Shown here: piece after piece, positions 50,842 to 59,815 of the stretch
Layout of the letters: the number at the start of each line of letters is the position of its first letter
How positions within the stretch are numbered: the first letter of the stretch is position 1
Source: Pseudomonas putida
Lineage (GTDB): Bacteria; Pseudomonadota; Gammaproteobacteria; Pseudomonadales; Pseudomonadaceae
DNA length: 64,000 nucleotides
Direction of reading: 5' to 3'
NCBI RefSeq assembly: GCF_025905425.1
Contig: NZ_CP109603.1
Span: 656,001-720,000, forward strand
Translations under genes and position numbers: made by a program
The notes under the pieces: model-generated
What the model saw: the letters and a program-made list of their open reading frames with translations, nothing else
The model's database searches: none
Told to the model about the DNA's origin: nothing

Positions 50842-50880
50842 AAAGGCCGCCGCATCATTGCTGATGCGGCGGCCTTTTTG
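50842..50880 (+). terminator. Rho-independent terminator
   Basis: AAAGGCCGCCGCATCA-TTGC-TGATGCGGCGGCCTTT, a perfect 16-bp stem with trailing T residues, 6 bp after the PA1414-like stop. It may also serve the convergent symporter gene. Confidence 0.95.
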
Positions 50881-50912
50881 TTGCTGCGGATCGTCAGTCT
50901 TGGGTAGCGGTA

Positions 50913-52292
50913 TCAGGCCAGCTTCATCGCTGCCACCGATTTACGCGACATCAGGCTGACCCCCACGAAGCTCACCAGGCCGATCGCCAGGCTGTAGTAG
51001 ATCGGCGTGTTGGCTTCCAGCCCATCCTTGAACATGAACAACAGCGCGGTAGCAAAGCCCAGCGACATGCTGGCGATTGCACCTGCGGTGGTGGCGCGTT
51101 TCCAGAAGATCGCACCGATCAACGGGATCAGCATGCCGCCGACCAGCAGGTTGTAGGCCAAGGTCAAGGCGTTGATCACATCGTTCACCACCAAAGCGAT
51201 GCCCAGTACCACCAGGCCCGTGAGCAGGGTGAACAGGCGGCTGATGCCCAGACTCGATTGCTTGCCGCCACGCAGCTTGGGCAGCAGGTCTTCGGTCAGG
51301 GTGGTGGACGCGGCCAGCAGGCCGGCGCTGGCGGTGGACATCATGGCTGCCAGGGCCGCCGCCATCAGCAGGCCGCGAATGCCATCGGGCAGGGTGCTCT
51401 TGATCATCTCGGCAAAGGCATTGTTCGGGTTGGCCAAGTCCGGCATCAGCACGTGCGCGGCCATACCGATCATGGCGCAGGCCAGGCCGTACACCACGCA
51501 GTAGACACCTGCAGTGGTACCGGCACGTTGGCAGACCTTCTCGTCACGGGCAGTGAATACCCGCTGCCAGATGTCCTGGCCGATGAGGATGCCGAAGAAG
51601 TAGATCAGGAAGTAAGTGATGATGGTGTCCCAACCGATGGAGGTCAGTTGGAAGCTTGCCGCTGGCAGTTTGGCCACCAAGGTGTCCCAGCCGCCGGCTT
51701 TGTACAGGCAGACTGGCAGCAAGATGAACATCAGGCCGACGGTCTTGATGACGAACTGGACGATGTCGGTCAGGGTCAGCGACCACATGCCACCGATGGT
51801 CGAATAGAGCACCACCACGCCACCGCCGAGCAGCAGCGACATCCAGAACGGCAACTCAAGCAGTACCTGCAGCACCGTTGCCATGGCCAGGGTCGAGGTG
51901 ACGCCGATCATCAGGGCGTAAGCCAGCATGATCACCGCGCTGGCCTGACGTGCCATGGGGTTGTAGCGCCGCTCCAGGACCTGGGTCACGGTAAAGATGC
52001 GCAGGCGCAGCAGGGGTTTGGCGAGGAACAGGTTGAGGGCGATGATGCCCAGGCCCAGGGCTGCGCACAGCCAGAAGCCAGAAATGCCGTGGACATAGCC
52101 CAGGCGCACGGTGCCGACGGTGGACGCACCGCCCAGTACGGTGGTGGCCATGGTGCCCATGTACAGGGTCGGGCCGAGATTGCGCCCGGCCACCAGGTAG
52201 TCTTCGTGGGTTTTCGCACGCCGCATGCCATACCAGCCAAGGCCGAGCATGCCGGCGGTATAGATCATTACAACAATGATGTCCAAGGCCAT
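50913..52292 (-). CDS. Sodium:solute symporter (SSS family)
   Basis: 459 residues with about 13 membrane helices from ATG 52292 (MALDIIVVMIYTAGMLGLGW) with GGGAGA upstream. SSS features are seen in DYLVAGRNLGPTLYMGTMAT, then LVKLPAASF... LTSIGWDTIITYFLIYFFG and AALAAMMSTASAGLLAASTT (the SSS signature region with the sodium-site serines). It lies downstream of gbuA in the same direction (157 bp), as in P. aeruginosa PA1418. Uptake of 4-guanidinobutyrate or a related compound is the best guess, unproved. Confidence 0.9.
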   Translation of the reverse strand: MALDIIVVMIYTAGMLGLGWYGMRRAKTHEDYLVAGRNLGPTLYMGTMATTVLGGASTVGTVRLGYVHGISGFWLCAALGLGIIALNLFLAKPLLRLRIFTVTQVLERRYNPMARQASAVIMLAYALMIGVTSTLAMATVLQVLLELPFWMSLLLGGGVVVLYSTIGGMWSLTLTDIVQFVIKTVGLMFILLPVCLYKAGGWDTLVAKLPAASFQLTSIGWDTIITYFLIYFFGILIGQDIWQRVFTARDEKVCQRAGTTAGVYCVVYGLACAMIGMAAHVLMPDLANPNNAFAEMIKSTLPDGIRGLLMAAALAAMMSTASAGLLAASTTLTEDLLPKLRGGKQSSLGISRLFTLLTGLVVLGIALVVNDVINALTLAYNLLVGGMLIPLIGAIFWKRATTAGAIASMSLGFATALLFMFKDGLEANTPIYYSLAIGLVSFVGVSLMSRKSVAAMKLA

Positions 52293-52448
52293 TGGGAGTC
52301 TCCCGATTATCTTTATTATGGCGAGATCGACCGCGCGGGCTTAGCGCCACCCGGCGGTCTTGTCTTGTGTTGACGGGCCTCAGTGGCCCTCCCTCATGGC
52401 TCCTGCCGGGGTATAGCGATCAAGCGGTGCCGTGCGGTGTGGCCAACT

Positions 52449-53399
52449 TCAGCGACGCACGACGCCCGGCAGCACGCAGAGCATTTCGAACAGCAGGTTG
52501 GCGCCGAGCAGCGAGGTGTTGCCGGTGGTGTCGTAAGGCGGGGAGACTTCGACAAGGTCACAGCCGATCAGGTCCAGGCCGTGACAGCCGCGAATGATCT
52601 CCATCGCCTGGATCGTGGTCAAGCCCCCGATTTCAGGAGTGCCGGTGCCTGGCGCCCAGGCAGGGTCGATGCCGTCGATATCGAACGACAGGTACACCGG
52701 GCCACCGCCGACCTTTTCGCGGACTTCGGCCATCAGCGGTTCCAGCGATTTGTGCCAGCATTCTTCGGCCTGGACTACACGAAAGCCCTGGCGACGGCTC
52801 CAGTTGAAGTCGTCGGCGGTGTAGCCCTGGGCGCGCAGGCCGATCTGCACCACGCGGTCACAGTCGAGCAGGCCCTCTTCCACGGCGCGGCGGAAGGTGG
52901 TGCCGTGGGCGATCTTTTCGCCGAACATGTGATCGTTGACGTCGGCGTGGGCATCGATGTGCACCAGGCCGATCTTGCCGTGCTTTTTGTGCAGGGCACG
53001 CAGGATCGGCAGGGTGATGGTGTGATCGCCGCCCAGGGTCATCGGGATGACATTGTGCTCGACGATTTCATCGTAGGCTTCTTCGATGATGCGCACGGCG
53101 TCGAGCAGGTTGAAGGTGTTGATGGCCACGTCACCGATGTCGGCTACCGACAGCGAGTCGAAAGGCGCGGCCCCGGTGGCCATGTTGTACGGGCGGATCA
53201 TCACCGATTCGGCGCGGATCTGCCGTGGGCCGAAGCGGGTGCCAGAGCGCAGCGAGGTGCCGATGTCCAGGGGCACGCCGATGAACGCGGCATCGAGGCC
53301 GGCGGCGCTTTGCAGGTGGGGGAGGCGGAGCATGGTGGCGATGCCGCCGAAACGCGGCATTTCGTTGCCGCCCAGTGGTTGGTGGAGAGTCTTGTCCAC
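52449..53399 (-). CDS. gbuA: Guanidinobutyrase (ureohydrolase family; often labelled agmatinase)
   Basis: Hydrolyses 4-guanidinobutyrate to GABA and urea in arginine catabolism. The 316-residue protein starts at GTG 53399 (DKTLHQPLGGNEMPRFGGIA) with TGAGG upstream; an ATG at 53411 gives four more residues. The dimanganese ligands are present in TLGGDHTITLP, VHIDAHADVND and LSFDIDGIDPAWAPGTGTPE. The sequence is nearly that of P. aeruginosa GbuA as I recall it, and the adjacent LysR gene and symporter reproduce the gbu locus. Generic annotation would call it SpeB agmatinase; the context favours guanidinobutyrase. Confidence 0.88.
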   Translation of the reverse strand: MDKTLHQPLGGNEMPRFGGIATMLRLPHLQSAAGLDAAFIGVPLDIGTSLRSGTRFGPRQIRAESVMIRPYNMATGAAPFDSLSVADIGDVAINTFNLLDAVRIIEEAYDEIVEHNVIPMTLGGDHTITLPILRALHKKHGKIGLVHIDAHADVNDHMFGEKIAHGTTFRRAVEEGLLDCDRVVQIGLRAQGYTADDFNWSRRQGFRVVQAEECWHKSLEPLMAEVREKVGGGPVYLSFDIDGIDPAWAPGTGTPEIGGLTTIQAMEIIRGCHGLDLIGCDLVEVSPPYDTTGNTSLLGANLLFEMLCVLPGVVRR

Positions 53400-53549
53400 G
53401 GTGGGCCTCATCAGTCGGTCGATTGTTGTGTTTGTTCGAACCTGTGCCGCGGCGCGCCTGTTTGCTTTGGTTGTGCCGGCGGGCAGGACATTTCGGCCGA
53501 GTTTGCTCAAGGTAGTGCACGGGAAGAATCGCTACCGGCAAATACTTAC

Positions 53550-53565
53550 TTCAGGAATTTCTGAA
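53550..53565. promoter_or_regulatory. Palindrome TTCAG-GAATTT-CTGAA between gbuA and gbuR
   Basis: A perfect 5-6-5 inverted repeat in the divergent intergenic region, 58 bp before gbuR and 150 bp before gbuA. It fits a LysR-type operator for GbuR. Confidence 0.6.
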
Positions 53566-53622
53566 CTAATACCCCGCAACCGGTTAGACTTCACGCATTT
53601 ACCGTTGTGGAATTGTTGCACC

Positions 53623-54516
53623 ATGGCCTCGACCCTGCCTGATCTGAAACTCCTGCGCATCTTCGTCAGCGTGGTGCGCCACCAGGGCTTCGCCAACGCC
53701 CAGCGCGAGTTGAACCTGTCGACGTCGGCCATCAGCACCTACATGAGCCAGCTGGAAGGCGGGCTGGGTATTGTTCTTTGCCACCGGGGGCGCGGGGGGT
53801 TCAGCCTGACCAGCAAGGGCGAGCTGTTCCATCAGGAGAGCCTGCGCCTGCTGGCCGAGCTCGATGGCTTCGAGCAATATGCCGCGGCGCTCAAGGGCGA
53901 GCTGCGCGGCACACTTAACCTGGGCGTGATCGACTCCACCGTGGGTGATCGCGCACTGCCGCTGGCCGAAGCCATCGGCGCTTACAGCCAGGAGCACCCG
54001 GCGGTGCACCTGCACCTGTCGGTGTCCAGCCCCTACGAACTGCAACTGGGTGTACAGGACAACCGCCTCGACCTGGCCATTGGGGCGTTTTCCTCGCGCA
54101 TGAGTGGCCTGGTCTATCAACCGCTGTACCGGGAGCAGCACTGGTTGTATTGCAGCAGCCGCCACCCCTTGTTCGCCGAACGGCGCATCCATGAGCAGGT
54201 GGTGACTCAGCAGCGCATGGTCGGTCGCGGCTACTGGAGCCAGGCAGAGCTGGCCCGGCATGGCTTCAAGCACAGCGCGGCGACCGTCGAGAGCATGGAG
54301 GCGCAGCTGATTCTGATACTGTCCGGTGCCTACATCGGTTACCTGCCAGAGCATTATGCCCAGGCGTGGGTGGAGAAGGGCGATTTACGGGTATTGTCGC
54401 CGTCGACCTTCGGTTACCAGGCGCCATTTTCGCTGATCATTCGCCGTGGTCGTAGCCGCGAGCCTTTGATTCAGACCTTCCGCGACTTGCTCAAAAGTCA
54501 GCTCAACGTCGGCTGA
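53623..54516 (+). CDS. gbuR: LysR family regulator of guanidinobutyrate use
   Basis: 297 residues from ATG 53623 (MASTLPDLKLLRIFVSVVRH). The winged helix is GFANAQRELNLSTSAISTYM, then LEGGLGIVLCHRGRGGFSLT, followed by the effector domain. Divergent from gbuA, as in P. aeruginosa, where GbuR activates gbuA in response to 4-guanidinobutyrate (established there). The palindrome at 53550-53565 is the likely binding site. Confidence 0.88.
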   Translation: MASTLPDLKLLRIFVSVVRHQGFANAQRELNLSTSAISTYMSQLEGGLGIVLCHRGRGGFSLTSKGELFHQESLRLLAELDGFEQYAAALKGELRGTLNLGVIDSTVGDRALPLAEAIGAYSQEHPAVHLHLSVSSPYELQLGVQDNRLDLAIGAFSSRMSGLVYQPLYREQHWLYCSSRHPLFAERRIHEQVVTQQRMVGRGYWSQAELARHGFKHSAATVESMEAQLILILSGAYIGYLPEHYAQAWVEKGDLRVLSPSTFGYQAPFSLIIRRGRSREPLIQTFRDLLKSQLNVG

Positions 54517-54551
54517 TGCACACCAGGTTTATGCATTCCGTCGGGATGGGC

Positions 54552-54578
54552 TCAATTCCTACAGGACTTGACCGCTAA
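54552..54578 (+). promoter_or_regulatory. Possible sigma-28 (FliA) promoter of the chemoreceptor gene
   Basis: TCAATTCC, an 11-nt spacer and ACCGCTAA; compare TAAAGTTT-N11-GCCGATAA. The -10 matches at six of eight positions and the -35 at about four. It lies 74 bp before the Aer-type gene, which fits motility control. Confidence 0.45.
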
Positions 54579-54651
54579 CCTGATAGCGCTCTGCTAAACA
54601 TCAACGTGCGCTGAAGATCCCCCCTATTTCATCCTGCAAGGATTGCCCAAG

Positions 54652-56217
54652 ATGCGCATGAATTTGCCCGTCACTGAGCACGAAAGAACCTTTTCCAGCG
54701 AACAACGCCTGATTTCCACGACGGACCTCAACAGCCGCATTACCTACTGCAATGACGCTTTCGTGGCGATCAGCGGTTTTACCTACGACGAACTGGTTGG
54801 CCAGACCCACAACCTGGTGCGTCACCCCGACATGCCGCCGGCGGTCTTCGGCCACATGTGGGACACCATCAAGCAAGGCAAACCCTGGATGGGCGTGGTC
54901 AAGAACCGCGCCAAAAATGGCGATTACTACTGGGTCAGCGCCTATGTCACCCCGGTGTATGAGCAGGGCAGGGTCAGCGGCTATGAGTCGGTGCGTTCGG
55001 TGCCGACGCGCGAGCAGATTCACCGCGCCGAAGCCCTGTACGCGCGGTTGCGTGCCGGCCGTTCGCCGGTATCCTGGGCGGCGCGGCTAGGGCATGAATT
55101 GGGGCACGGCTGGCCGCTGATTGGCGCGGGCCTGCTGTCGGCGGCAAGCTACCTGTGGCTACCGCCCTATGCGGCCTTGGGGGTATTGATGGCCAGCTTG
55201 TTGCTGGCCTGGTACCTGGTCGAGCATCAGCACAGCCAGGCCATTCGGCGCACACTTGGCGAGCACCCAAAAGCCTTCACCAGCCCGTTGGTGGCGTTGA
55301 CGTACAGCGACAATCTGGGCCTGCAAGGCCAGCTGGACCTGGCCATCCTCAGCGAAGAGGCACGCTTGCAAACTGCCTTGACCCGCCTGGTGGACGCCGG
55401 GGTCGGGGTGAAGTCGCGGGCGGCGCAGTCGGCCGACCTGTCCGACGCCCAGGCGCAGATGCTCGACCGCCAGCGCAGCGAAACCGACCAGTCCGCCACG
55501 GCGATCGCGCAGATGGCAGCGACCATTCAGGAGGTCACCCATAACGTGCAAAGCACCGCCCATGCCGCAGGTGATGCCGACCAGTTGGCGCAGCAAGGCA
55601 GTGAGTTGGCCCAGCAGAGCCTCAAGGCGATGGGCAGCATGAGTGATGCGGTCAACGATATAGGCCAGGCCGTCAACGCCTTGGCTGAACAGACCCAGTC
55701 GATTGGCAGTGTGGTCGACACGATCACCTCGATTGCCGACCAGACCAACCTGCTGGCGCTCAATGCTGCCATCGAGGCGGCGCGGGCCGGTGAGCAGGGT
55801 CGCGGGTTTGCCGTGGTAGCCGATGAGGTGCGTTCACTGGCCCAGCGTACCCGTGCCTCGACCGAGGAGATCCATCAGATCATCGCCTCGCTGCGGGCGG
55901 GGGCTGAACGGGCGGTCAGTACGGCTACCCGTGGCGAGCAAATTTCCCGCGACAGCGTACACAGTGTCGAAGCGGTGCAAGCGGCGTTGACCGGCATTGC
56001 CCAGGCGGTTAGCCGGATCACGGGCATGAGCCAGCAGATGGCGACGGCTTCGGAGCAGCAAAGTCATGTTGCCGAAGACATCAACCAGCAGATCGTCAGG
56101 ATTGCACAGCTGTGCGATCAGAGCGCCGGGCAGGCCAGGCAGGGGGCGGAAATTAGCCAGGACCTGGAGCGCATGGCGGAGTACCTGCACAGCCTGGCGG
56201 AGCGTTTCAACCGCTAA
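54652..56217 (+). CDS. Aer-type PAS-domain energy/aerotaxis receptor
   Basis: 521 residues from ATG 54652 ([20 protein letters not shown]) with AAGGA upstream. An N-terminal PAS domain ([20 protein letters not shown], then [20 protein letters not shown] and [18 protein letters not shown]) resembles the FAD-binding PAS of E. coli Aer. Two hydrophobic segments lie near 165-200 ([35 protein letters not shown]), followed by a signalling coiled coil with the conserved hairpin [20 protein letters not shown] and [18 protein letters not shown]. It signals to CheA. It is one of the several Aer proteins of P. putida; the position next to the gbu locus matches BdlA/Aer-like PA1423. Confidence 0.93.
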   Translation: MRMNLPVTEHERTFSSEQRLISTTDLNSRITYCNDAFVAISGFTYDELVGQTHNLVRHPDMPPAVFGHMWDTIKQGKPWMGVVKNRAKNGDYYWVSAYVTPVYEQGRVSGYESVRSVPTREQIHRAEALYARLRAGRSPVSWAARLGHELGHGWPLIGAGLLSAASYLWLPPYAALGVLMASLLLAWYLVEHQHSQAIRRTLGEHPKAFTSPLVALTYSDNLGLQGQLDLAILSEEARLQTALTRLVDAGVGVKSRAAQSADLSDAQAQMLDRQRSETDQSATAIAQMAATIQEVTHNVQSTAHAAGDADQLAQQGSELAQQSLKAMGSMSDAVNDIGQAVNALAEQTQSIGSVVDTITSIADQTNLLALNAAIEAARAGEQGRGFAVVADEVRSLAQRTRASTEEIHQIIASLRAGAERAVSTATRGEQISRDSVHSVEAVQAALTGIAQAVSRITGMSQQMATASEQQSHVAEDINQQIVRIAQLCDQSAGQARQGAEISQDLERMAEYLHSLAERFNR

Positions 56218-56292
56218 CTTCGAGCCTATCCCACAAGGATGTGGGGCTTTTCTGCAGGGCTATGGCACACTGCGCCCGGTAAGGAGAAGCCG

Positions 56293-56892
56293 ATGTCCAG
56301 ACCCCGCTGCGAGCGCTGCCAGCGCCCGCTCGATCACTGCCTTTGCCCACTGATCCCCTCGCTCGACAGCCGCACCCGCGTGGTCCTGCTGCAGCACCCC
56401 AGTGAAAGCGCGCACGCCCTGAATACCGCCCGCCTGGCCGCCCTTGGCCTGGTCAATGCCGAGTTGCGCATTGGCGAGGTGTTCGAAGACCTCGTTGAGT
56501 TGCTGCAGACGCCAGGCTACCGGCCGGTGCTGCTGTTCCCAGGCGATCACGCCCAGGTGCTGACGGTTTATGGTGAGGAGGATGACAGGCCCTTGCTGTT
56601 GATCGTGCCTGATGGCACCTGGCGCAAGGCACGCAAGCTGCTGTACCTGAACCCATTGCTGGAGACATTGCCGCGTGTGACGCTGGCGGCGGTTGCGCCT
56701 TCGCGCTACCGGCTGCGCAAGGCGCCGGAGCCGGGGGCGTTGTCGACCATCGAGGCGGTGGTCGAGGCGCTGAACGTGCTGGAGCAGCCGTTCAGCTTCG
56801 ATGCATTGCTCAAACCCTTCGAAGCCCTGATCGAGGGGCAGATCAAGGCCATGGGCGCCGAGACGTTCCAGCGCAATCACGGCACCCGTTAA
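56293..56892 (+). CDS. tapT: tRNA-uridine aminocarboxypropyltransferase (DTW domain)
   Basis: 199 residues from ATG 56293 (MSRPRCERCQRPLDHCLCPL) with AAGGAGAAG upstream. The N-terminal cysteines (C6, C9, C16, C18) form the zinc motif; the catalytic region is LLIVPDGTWRKARKLLYLNP (DxTW motif at 107-110), and SRYRLRKAPEPGALSTIEAV follows, as in TapT/DTWD proteins. The enzyme uses SAM to make acp3U in the variable loop of tRNA. Single gene; the Aer gene is 75 bp upstream. Confidence 0.92.
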   Translation: MSRPRCERCQRPLDHCLCPLIPSLDSRTRVVLLQHPSESAHALNTARLAALGLVNAELRIGEVFEDLVELLQTPGYRPVLLFPGDHAQVLTVYGEEDDRPLLLIVPDGTWRKARKLLYLNPLLETLPRVTLAAVAPSRYRLRKAPEPGALSTIEAVVEALNVLEQPFSFDALLKPFEALIEGQIKAMGAETFQRNHGTR

Positions 56893-56914
56893 GGCCAATG
56901 GGGTCGCTGTGCGA

Positions 56915-56950
56915 CCCATCGCAGGCAAGCCAGCTCCTACAGGTTTGCGC
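56915..56950. repeat. Degenerate REP element
   Basis: CCCATCGCAGGCAAGCCAGC, then TCCTACAGG: a diverged single REP copy between convergent tapT and the TolC gene. Confidence 0.5.
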
Positions 56951-56991
56951 GGATCTAACCCCAGGAGGCTGGCAATCCCCCTACGGTTAAA

Positions 56992-58365
56992 TCAACGCAT
57001 CTCAGGCAGCTGTGCGTCGGTCTTCACTTCATTGCTGGCAATGGCTTCCGGCGGCAGCGAGATACGTTGCTTGCTCAGCAACTCGCCCATGGTTGCCAGA
57101 ACCCGGTACATCGAGAACTCCTCGGTGTAGCGCACTTCGGTGTAGCGGCGATCGGCGTTGTACAGTTCGTTCTCACTGTCGAGCACGTCGAGCAGGGTGC
57201 GTTGGCCAAGGCCGAACTGATCCTGGTAAGCGGCACGTACACGCTTGGTGGTCTCGGCGTATTCACGCGCCGTCGGGGTCTGCTTGCGCGCGTTGTTCAT
57301 GGCGTTCCAAGACAGGCTCAGGTTCTCGGTCAGCTCGCGCAGCGCGTTGTTGCGGATGTCCAGTGCCTGGTTGATCTTGTGGGCATCGGACTGCAGGCGA
57401 GCCTTGTCGCTGCCGCCGCGGAACACGTTGTAGTTGAGCTCGACACCGGCCTGCCAGTCATTGTTGCTGTGGCCCTTCTCGCCGCCTAGGTTGTTGTTGG
57501 CACCTGTGGCCAGCACGGCGTCCAGACGTGGGTAGAAGGTCGACTTGGCCACTTCGTATTGCTGCTCGGCAGCGTTGACGTCGGCCTGGGCGGATTTGAT
57601 GTAAGGGTTGTTCTGGCGCATGCCTTCGCGCGCATCGTCGAGGGTGCCAGGGATCTCTACCTTGATCGATTGCGGCCCTTCCAGTTCATCGGGGTGTTTG
57701 CCGATGACGCTGAAGAAATTGGCCTCGGCATCGGCCAAGTCGACTTCGGCGGTGTCCAGGTTGTTTTCTGCCAATGCACGGCGGGCGCGGGACTGATCAA
57801 GGTCGGCGGTGCTGCCGACGCCGCGCTCGGTGCGCAGGCCGATCTGGTCGTTTACCCGCAGGTGGGCTTGCAGGTTGTTCTTGGCCAGCGTCACCAGCTC
57901 ACGGCGCTTGAGTACCTCGAGGTAGACCTCCACCGCGCGCAGGGCAACATCCTGGGCGACTGCCTGGGTGTAGTAGGCGCGAGAGGTGGCGACCGCCTCG
58001 GTGCGGCCTACTTCGTTCGAGGTGTTGAAGCCGTCGAAGAGCATCTGTCGCAGGCGCAGCTCCGACTGGGTGTAGCTGAGGGTGGCTTTGTCGTGGTTGC
58101 GGGTACCGTCGGGGTTGGAGCCGCGGGTATTGAGGTTGTCGGAACGCTGGCGACCATAACCTGCGACCAAGTCCACGGAAGGGTAGTAACCACCACGCGC
58201 GAATTTCACGTCTTCATCGGCAGACAACTTGCTGTTGCGGTTGGAGCTGATCTGCGGATGGTAGTCCACGGCGCTCTGGACAGCCTCGGTAATCGACATC
58301 GCCTGTACGTTGGCACACGCCATGGCCAACAGTAATGCACTGGTGATGGGGTTCAAAACGCGCAT
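56992..58365 (-). CDS. lapE: TolC-type outer-membrane factor (LapE/AggA-like)
   Basis: 457 residues from ATG 58365 (MRVLNPITSALLLAMACANV) with GGGAGAGG upstream; the signal peptide ends at VQA-M. The TolC fold is shown by two similar halves: ITEAVQSAVDYHPQISSNRN, YYPSVDLVAGYGRQ and LRLRQMLFDGFNTSNEVGRT, then YEVAKSTFYPRLDAVLATGA, GVELNYNVFRGGSDKARL and FGLGQRTLLDVLDSENELYN. The protein matches the agglutination protein AggA/LapE of P. putida, outer-membrane part of the type I system for the adhesin LapA, with lapA and lapBC lying elsewhere. The symbol rests on memory of the PP_4519 neighbourhood (recQ, YecA, YbaN). Confidence 0.8.
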   Translation of the reverse strand: MRVLNPITSALLLAMACANVQAMSITEAVQSAVDYHPQISSNRNSKLSADEDVKFARGGYYPSVDLVAGYGRQRSDNLNTRGSNPDGTRNHDKATLSYTQSELRLRQMLFDGFNTSNEVGRTEAVATSRAYYTQAVAQDVALRAVEVYLEVLKRRELVTLAKNNLQAHLRVNDQIGLRTERGVGSTADLDQSRARRALAENNLDTAEVDLADAEANFFSVIGKHPDELEGPQSIKVEIPGTLDDAREGMRQNNPYIKSAQADVNAAEQQYEVAKSTFYPRLDAVLATGANNNLGGEKGHSNNDWQAGVELNYNVFRGGSDKARLQSDAHKINQALDIRNNALRELTENLSLSWNAMNNARKQTPTAREYAETTKRVRAAYQDQFGLGQRTLLDVLDSENELYNADRRYTEVRYTEEFSMYRVLATMGELLSKQRISLPPEAIASNEVKTDAQLPEMR

Positions 58366-58738
58366 GGGTACCTCTCCCTGATCCTAGAATAAGTCCTGCT
58401 TGTCGCCAAAAAAATGACGATATATTTATCATGCAAACCGTGTCAGGTTTTTAACAACGAAGCTAAGAACATTCAATCAAAGATGTAAGAAGATTTTCTC
58501 ATAACAGTTAATTTTATTTGACCTATTAGATCTAAGGGTGGGCGAGGAATGGTTCAAACCAGGCAATTTGAAAGCCGCTGAAAGTCTCGTTTTTCATGGT
58601 TTACAGAGGGTTCCAGAACTTTTGCAGCTAAAAAAAAGCCTGGATAGGCCAAAGAGATATTTGGCGACAAAATATTGACGATCCGGGATTTTGGGAAGGT
58701 ATAGGCATCCGTGAGGGTGCCTTTACTGGCGCACGCGT
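58366..58738. other. 373-bp AT-rich region upstream of the TolC gene
   Basis: Much lower GC than the flanks and no coding frame. It contains TTGTCGCCAAA (58400-58410) and its exact inverse TTTGGCGACAA (58660-58670), each followed on the plus strand by a TGACGAT sequence. A TATTCT -10 candidate for the TolC gene lies near 58387. It is likely a regulated promoter region with distant paired sites. Confidence 0.5.
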
Positions 58739-59104
58739 TCACCCCGGCTTGCGCAGGGTCTTCTGCTTGAGGATATACACGCTGACCAGCACTGCACTGG
58801 TGAGCATGAAGGCCCGAGCCCAGAACAGCGGCACCAGGTAGCAAGACAGACCGATGCTGGCCCACATCAGGCCGATGGCGTAGACCTTGCCTTTGAGCGG
58901 AATGCCTTCGCCACTGAGGTAATCACGGATCCACGGCCCGAGTTTGGGGTGATGGACCAGCCAGTGATGAAAGCGGGGCGAACTGCGGGCAAAGCAGGCC
59001 GCCGCCAATAACAGGAAAGGGGTGGTAGGCAACACCGGCAGGAATATCCCCAGCACCCCCAGCGCGACGCTGAGCCAGCCGATGGCCAGCAGCAGGTAGC
59101 GCAC
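58739..59104 (-). CDS. YbaN/DUF454 family inner-membrane protein
   Basis: 121 residues: MRYLLLAIGWLSVALGVLGI, the family motif LPVLPTTPFLLLAAACFARS, then HHWLVHHPKLGPWIRDY and two further hydrophobic segments. This is DUF454 (YbaN), found in many proteobacteria; the function is unknown. It lies 7 bp downstream of the YecA-family gene and is co-transcribed with it. Confidence 0.9.
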   Translation of the reverse strand: MRYLLLAIGWLSVALGVLGIFLPVLPTTPFLLLAAACFARSSPRFHHWLVHHPKLGPWIRDYLSGEGIPLKGKVYAIGLMWASIGLSCYLVPLFWARAFMLTSAVLVSVYILKQKTLRKPG

Positions 59105-59111
59105 AGCCGAC

Positions 59112-59699
59112 TCAGTGATGGCGAGGCTTGAGCAGCGCCGGCTTCTCGTCAGGGGCGTGCAGCAGCAGGAACAGCGCGCTCAGTGCCTCTGGGATCTGCA
59201 CAATCATGTCATCCTGCAGGTTGGCGTTGCTGGCGATGTCGGCAAACTCTGGTTGCTCGTCGAACAGGCCCGAACCGACCATGATCGGCAGCAGCATCTC
59301 GCTGACTTCTTCCTCGGCGTTCTCGAACCAGGCCTCTTCGCGCAGGAACACGCCTTCCATGAAACCGATGCACCAGCCGCGCAGGTCGGAATCGTCCGGC
59401 TCGTCGGTCAGGTCCAGTTCGCACGGCAGGTCGAACTCTTCGTCGCTGGCCAGTTGGCGGGCGATGTGAGCCTTCAGCGCCACCAGGGTCGCTTCGATTT
59501 CGGTGCGCTGGGCATCGCTGGCGTAGTGTGGCTCTTCGGCGAACAGGGCGTCGATCCATTCACGCTCGGGAACGTCCTCGGCATTGATCGACAGGGCTGT
59601 GAGGTAGCCGTGGGCGGCGACGTAGTCCAGCGCTTCTTCGTGCAGCTCGTCGGCGTCGAGGAAGGCTTGCAGGCGGGTGAGTTGCTCGGCGAAGGACAT
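59112..59699 (-). CDS. UPF0149 YecA family protein
   Basis: 195 residues from ATG 59699 (MSFAEQLTRLQAFLDADELH). Acidic helical pattern typical of the YecA/YgfB family: EALDYVAAHGYLTALSINAE, LRGWCIGFMEGVFLREEAWF and IPEALSALFLLLHAPDEKPA. There is no SecA-like C-terminal zinc motif. YgfB-type proteins interact with transcription or replication factors; this member's role is unknown. Divergent from recQ, with a 246-bp gap that holds the recQ promoter region. Confidence 0.88.
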   Translation of the reverse strand: MSFAEQLTRLQAFLDADELHEEALDYVAAHGYLTALSINAEDVPEREWIDALFAEEPHYASDAQRTEIEATLVALKAHIARQLASDEEFDLPCELDLTDEPDDSDLRGWCIGFMEGVFLREEAWFENAEEEVSEMLLPIMVGSGLFDEQPEFADIASNANLQDDMIVQIPEALSALFLLLHAPDEKPALLKPRHH

Positions 59700-59809
59700 T
59701 ACAGGGCTACCTTGGGGAATAAACGATAGTGAATTCTAGCACCTTGCAGCGATGGCGGGGCAAAGGGAACGTCTGTCACAGCGGCGCCCTGCGTGGGTTG
59801 GCACTGGGG

Positions 59810-59815
59810 TATAAT
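59810..59815 (+). promoter_or_regulatory. TATAAT -10 element upstream of recQ
   Basis: A perfect TATAAT, about 130 bp before recQ, with a weak -35. Between it and the gene the leader has AAAAACCGC (near 59859) and, 20 nt on, GGCGGGTTTTTC, which can pair and end in T residues like an attenuator. Confidence 0.45.
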
